A program made the translations under genes and the position numbers. Positions 62,475 to 64,000 of a DNA stretch of 64,000 bases are shown here, piece after piece (within the stretch, counting starts at the first letter, position 1; each line of letters starts with the position of its first letter). Where the stretch lies: contig NW_027475133.1 of NCBI RefSeq assembly GCF_051020985.1, positions 1,860,001 to 1,924,000 on the forward strand, given 5' to 3'. The notes below the pieces were generated by a model that was given only the letters and a program-made list of their open reading frames with translations, was not told where the DNA came from and ran no database searches. The DNA comes from Nomia melanderi. Lineage: Eukaryota > Arthropoda > Insecta > Hymenoptera > Halictidae.

Positions 62475-64000
62475 AAAACCACAGTCTCATGGGGCCGGAC
62501 ACTCAGGGTCAGGGTAAAATGCAATATATATCTGGTGATATCTCGGGTGCTATTACAGATAGCGCAATAAATCAAAGTGCATTGTCTGTAGGAGGCCCTG
62601 GCGCATGAATCTGTGCAGCGGGAACGACCTCGGACCACCAGGGGCCGAAAAAACCACAGTCTCATGGGGCCGGTCACTCAGGGTCAGGGGAATATCCAAT
62701 ATATATCTGGTGATATCTCGGGTGCTATTACAGATAGCGCAATAAACGAAAGTGCATTGTCTGTAGGAGGCCCTGGCGCATGAATCTGTGCAGCGGGAAC
62801 GACCTCGGAACACCAGGGACCGAGAAAACCACCGTCTCATGGGGCCGGATACTCAGGGTCAGTGAAAAATCCAATATATATGTGGTGATATCTCGGCTGC
62901 TATTACAGATAGCGCAATAAATCAAAGTGAATTATCTGCAGTAGGCCCTGGCGCATGAATCTGTGCAGCGGGAACGACCTCGGACCACCAGGGGCCGAGA
63001 AAACTACCGTCTCATGGGGCCGGTCACTCAGGGTCAGTGAAAAATCCAATATATATCAGCTGATATCTCGGGTGCTATTAGAGATAGCGCAATAAACCAA
63101 AGTGAATTATCTGCAGGAGGCCCTGGCGCATGAATCTGTGCAGCAGGAACGACCTCGGACCACCAGGGGCCGAGAAAACGACCGTCTCATGGGGCCGGAC
63201 ACTCAGGGTCAGTGAAAAATCCAATATATATCTGCTGATATCTCGGGTGCTATTACAGATAGCGCAATAAATCAACGTGCATTGTCTGTAGGAGGCCCTG
63301 GCGCATGAATCTGTGCAGCGGGAACGACCTCGGACCACCAGGGGCCGAGAAAACCACAGTCTCATGGGGCCGGACACTCAGGGTCAGTGAAAAATCCAAT
63401 ATATATGTGGTGATATCTCGGGTGCTATTACAGATAGCGCAATAAATCAAAGTGAATTATCTGCAGTAGGCCCTGGCGTATGAATCTGTGCAGCGGGAAC
63501 GACCTCGGACCACCAGGGGCCGAGAAAACTACCGTCTCATGGGGCCGGTCACTCAGGGTCAGTGAAAAATCCAATATATATCTGCTGATATCTCGGGTGC
63601 TATTAGAGATAGCGCAATAAACCAAAGAGAATTATCTGCAGGAGGCCCTGGCGCATGAATCTGTGCAGCGGGAACGACCTCGGACCACCAGGGGCCGAGA
63701 AAACGACCGTCTCATGGGGCCGGACACTCAGGGTCAGTGAAAAATCCAATATATATCTGCTGATATCTCGGGTGCTATTACAGATAGCGCAATAAATCAA
63801 AGTGAATTGTCTCTAGGAGGCCCTGGCGCATGAATCTGTGCAGCGGGAACGACCTCGGAACACCAGGGACCGAGAAAACCACCGTCTCATGGGGCTGGAC
63901 ACTCAGGGTCAGTGAAAAATCCAATATATATGTGGTGATATCTCGGGTGCTATTACAGATAGCGCAATAAATCAAAGTGCATTGTCTGTAGGAGGCCCTG
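62475..64000 (+). repeat. Near-consensus monomers at the right end
   Basis: The last eight to nine monomers contain only A types with few changes, mostly the CAGTGAAAAATCC and CTGCTGATATC forms. Two similar two-monomer sets (CTGCAGTAGGCCCTGG followed by GGCCGGTCACTCAGG) occur near 62,938-63,110 and 63,460-63,640. There are no B or C types after 60,600. The array runs off the window edge in mid-monomer. Confidence 0.75.

Larger units (their letters stand above)
1..64000 (+). repeat. Satellite DNA array, 175-bp monomer, about 365.7 copies head to tail
   Basis: The landmark GGAGGCCCTGGCGCATGAAT, with small variations, recurs every 175 bp from position 112 to position 63,991, a span of 365 monomers plus 4 net bases. 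All copies have the same orientation. No unique sequence, transposon or gene interrupts the array. A monomer a little longer than a nucleosome core, arranged in higher-order blocks, is typical of eukaryotic centromeric or pericentromeric satellites; that role is inferred. Recurring 65-103 codon frames on both strands are repeat artefacts: 175 is not divisible by three, so each frame shifts at the next copy and soon meets a stop. I do not recognise the family or the species. Confidence 0.97.

Noticed and set aside
1..64000. Recurrent 99-codon minus-strand frames in most monomers, suggestive of a multigene family of small basic proteins
   Set aside because: Each frame covers 1.7 monomers and overlaps its neighbours in shifted frames. 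Conservation follows the DNA repeat and not codon position, and stops and frameshifts are scattered freely among copies.
1..64000. CRISPR array
   Set aside because: The repeat is continuous with no short direct repeat alternating with unique spacers; the whole 175-bp unit is repeated.

Overview
The whole 64 kb window is one uninterrupted tandem array of a satellite DNA. The monomer is about 175 bp (consensus 175 bp by hand count), every copy reads in the same direction, and about 365.7 copies fit in the window. I see no protein-coding gene, RNA gene, transposon, CRISPR array, integron or unique-sequence gap. The short overlapping reading frames that recur every 175 bp on both strands are by-products of the repeat, because 175 is not a multiple of 3 and the same 65-103 codon frames reappear in each copy. 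An array like this is typical of centromeric or pericentromeric satellite in a eukaryote assembled from long reads. I do not recognise the monomer, cannot name the species, and nothing here proves that it carries the kinetochore.

The monomer has a sharp two-part composition. The first 100 bases are about 67% G+C, hold seven of the nine CpGs, and contain a short dyad (CTCGG...CCGAG). The last 75 bases are about 36% G+C, with an (AT)4 run and a GATATC site. Three sequence types share this frame: the common A type; a B type (40 copies located) in which about 38 central bases are replaced by a different sequence of the same length; and a rarer C type (6 copies).

Above the monomer the array is a patchwork of multi-monomer blocks. 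At 0.9-10.7 kb a 9-12 monomer block recurs four times, including a 1,577-bp tandem pair, with a fifth, collapsed copy. At 10.8-12.9 kb there is a 1,050-bp six-monomer tandem duplication. At 13-16.3 kb monomers are mixed without a clear large repeat. At 16.3-34.6 kb lies a higher-order repeat of 25 monomers (4,374 bp), with a 33-monomer derivative built from deletions and a 14-monomer tandem step, then a 26-monomer copy and a chimeric copy. At 36-41.4 kb a 13-16 monomer block recurs. At 41.4-49.5 kb monomers are most varied, with only small local duplications. At 49.5-62.5 kb there is a nearly perfect 6,473-bp (37-monomer) tandem duplication. The last 1.5 kb is close to consensus.

Nothing here works as a gene set. 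The array's history is one of repeated unequal exchange and gene conversion in register with the monomer. A three-monomer (525 bp) step recurs in four independent places. All block boundaries and identities come from reading by eye; a self-alignment dot plot would refine them.
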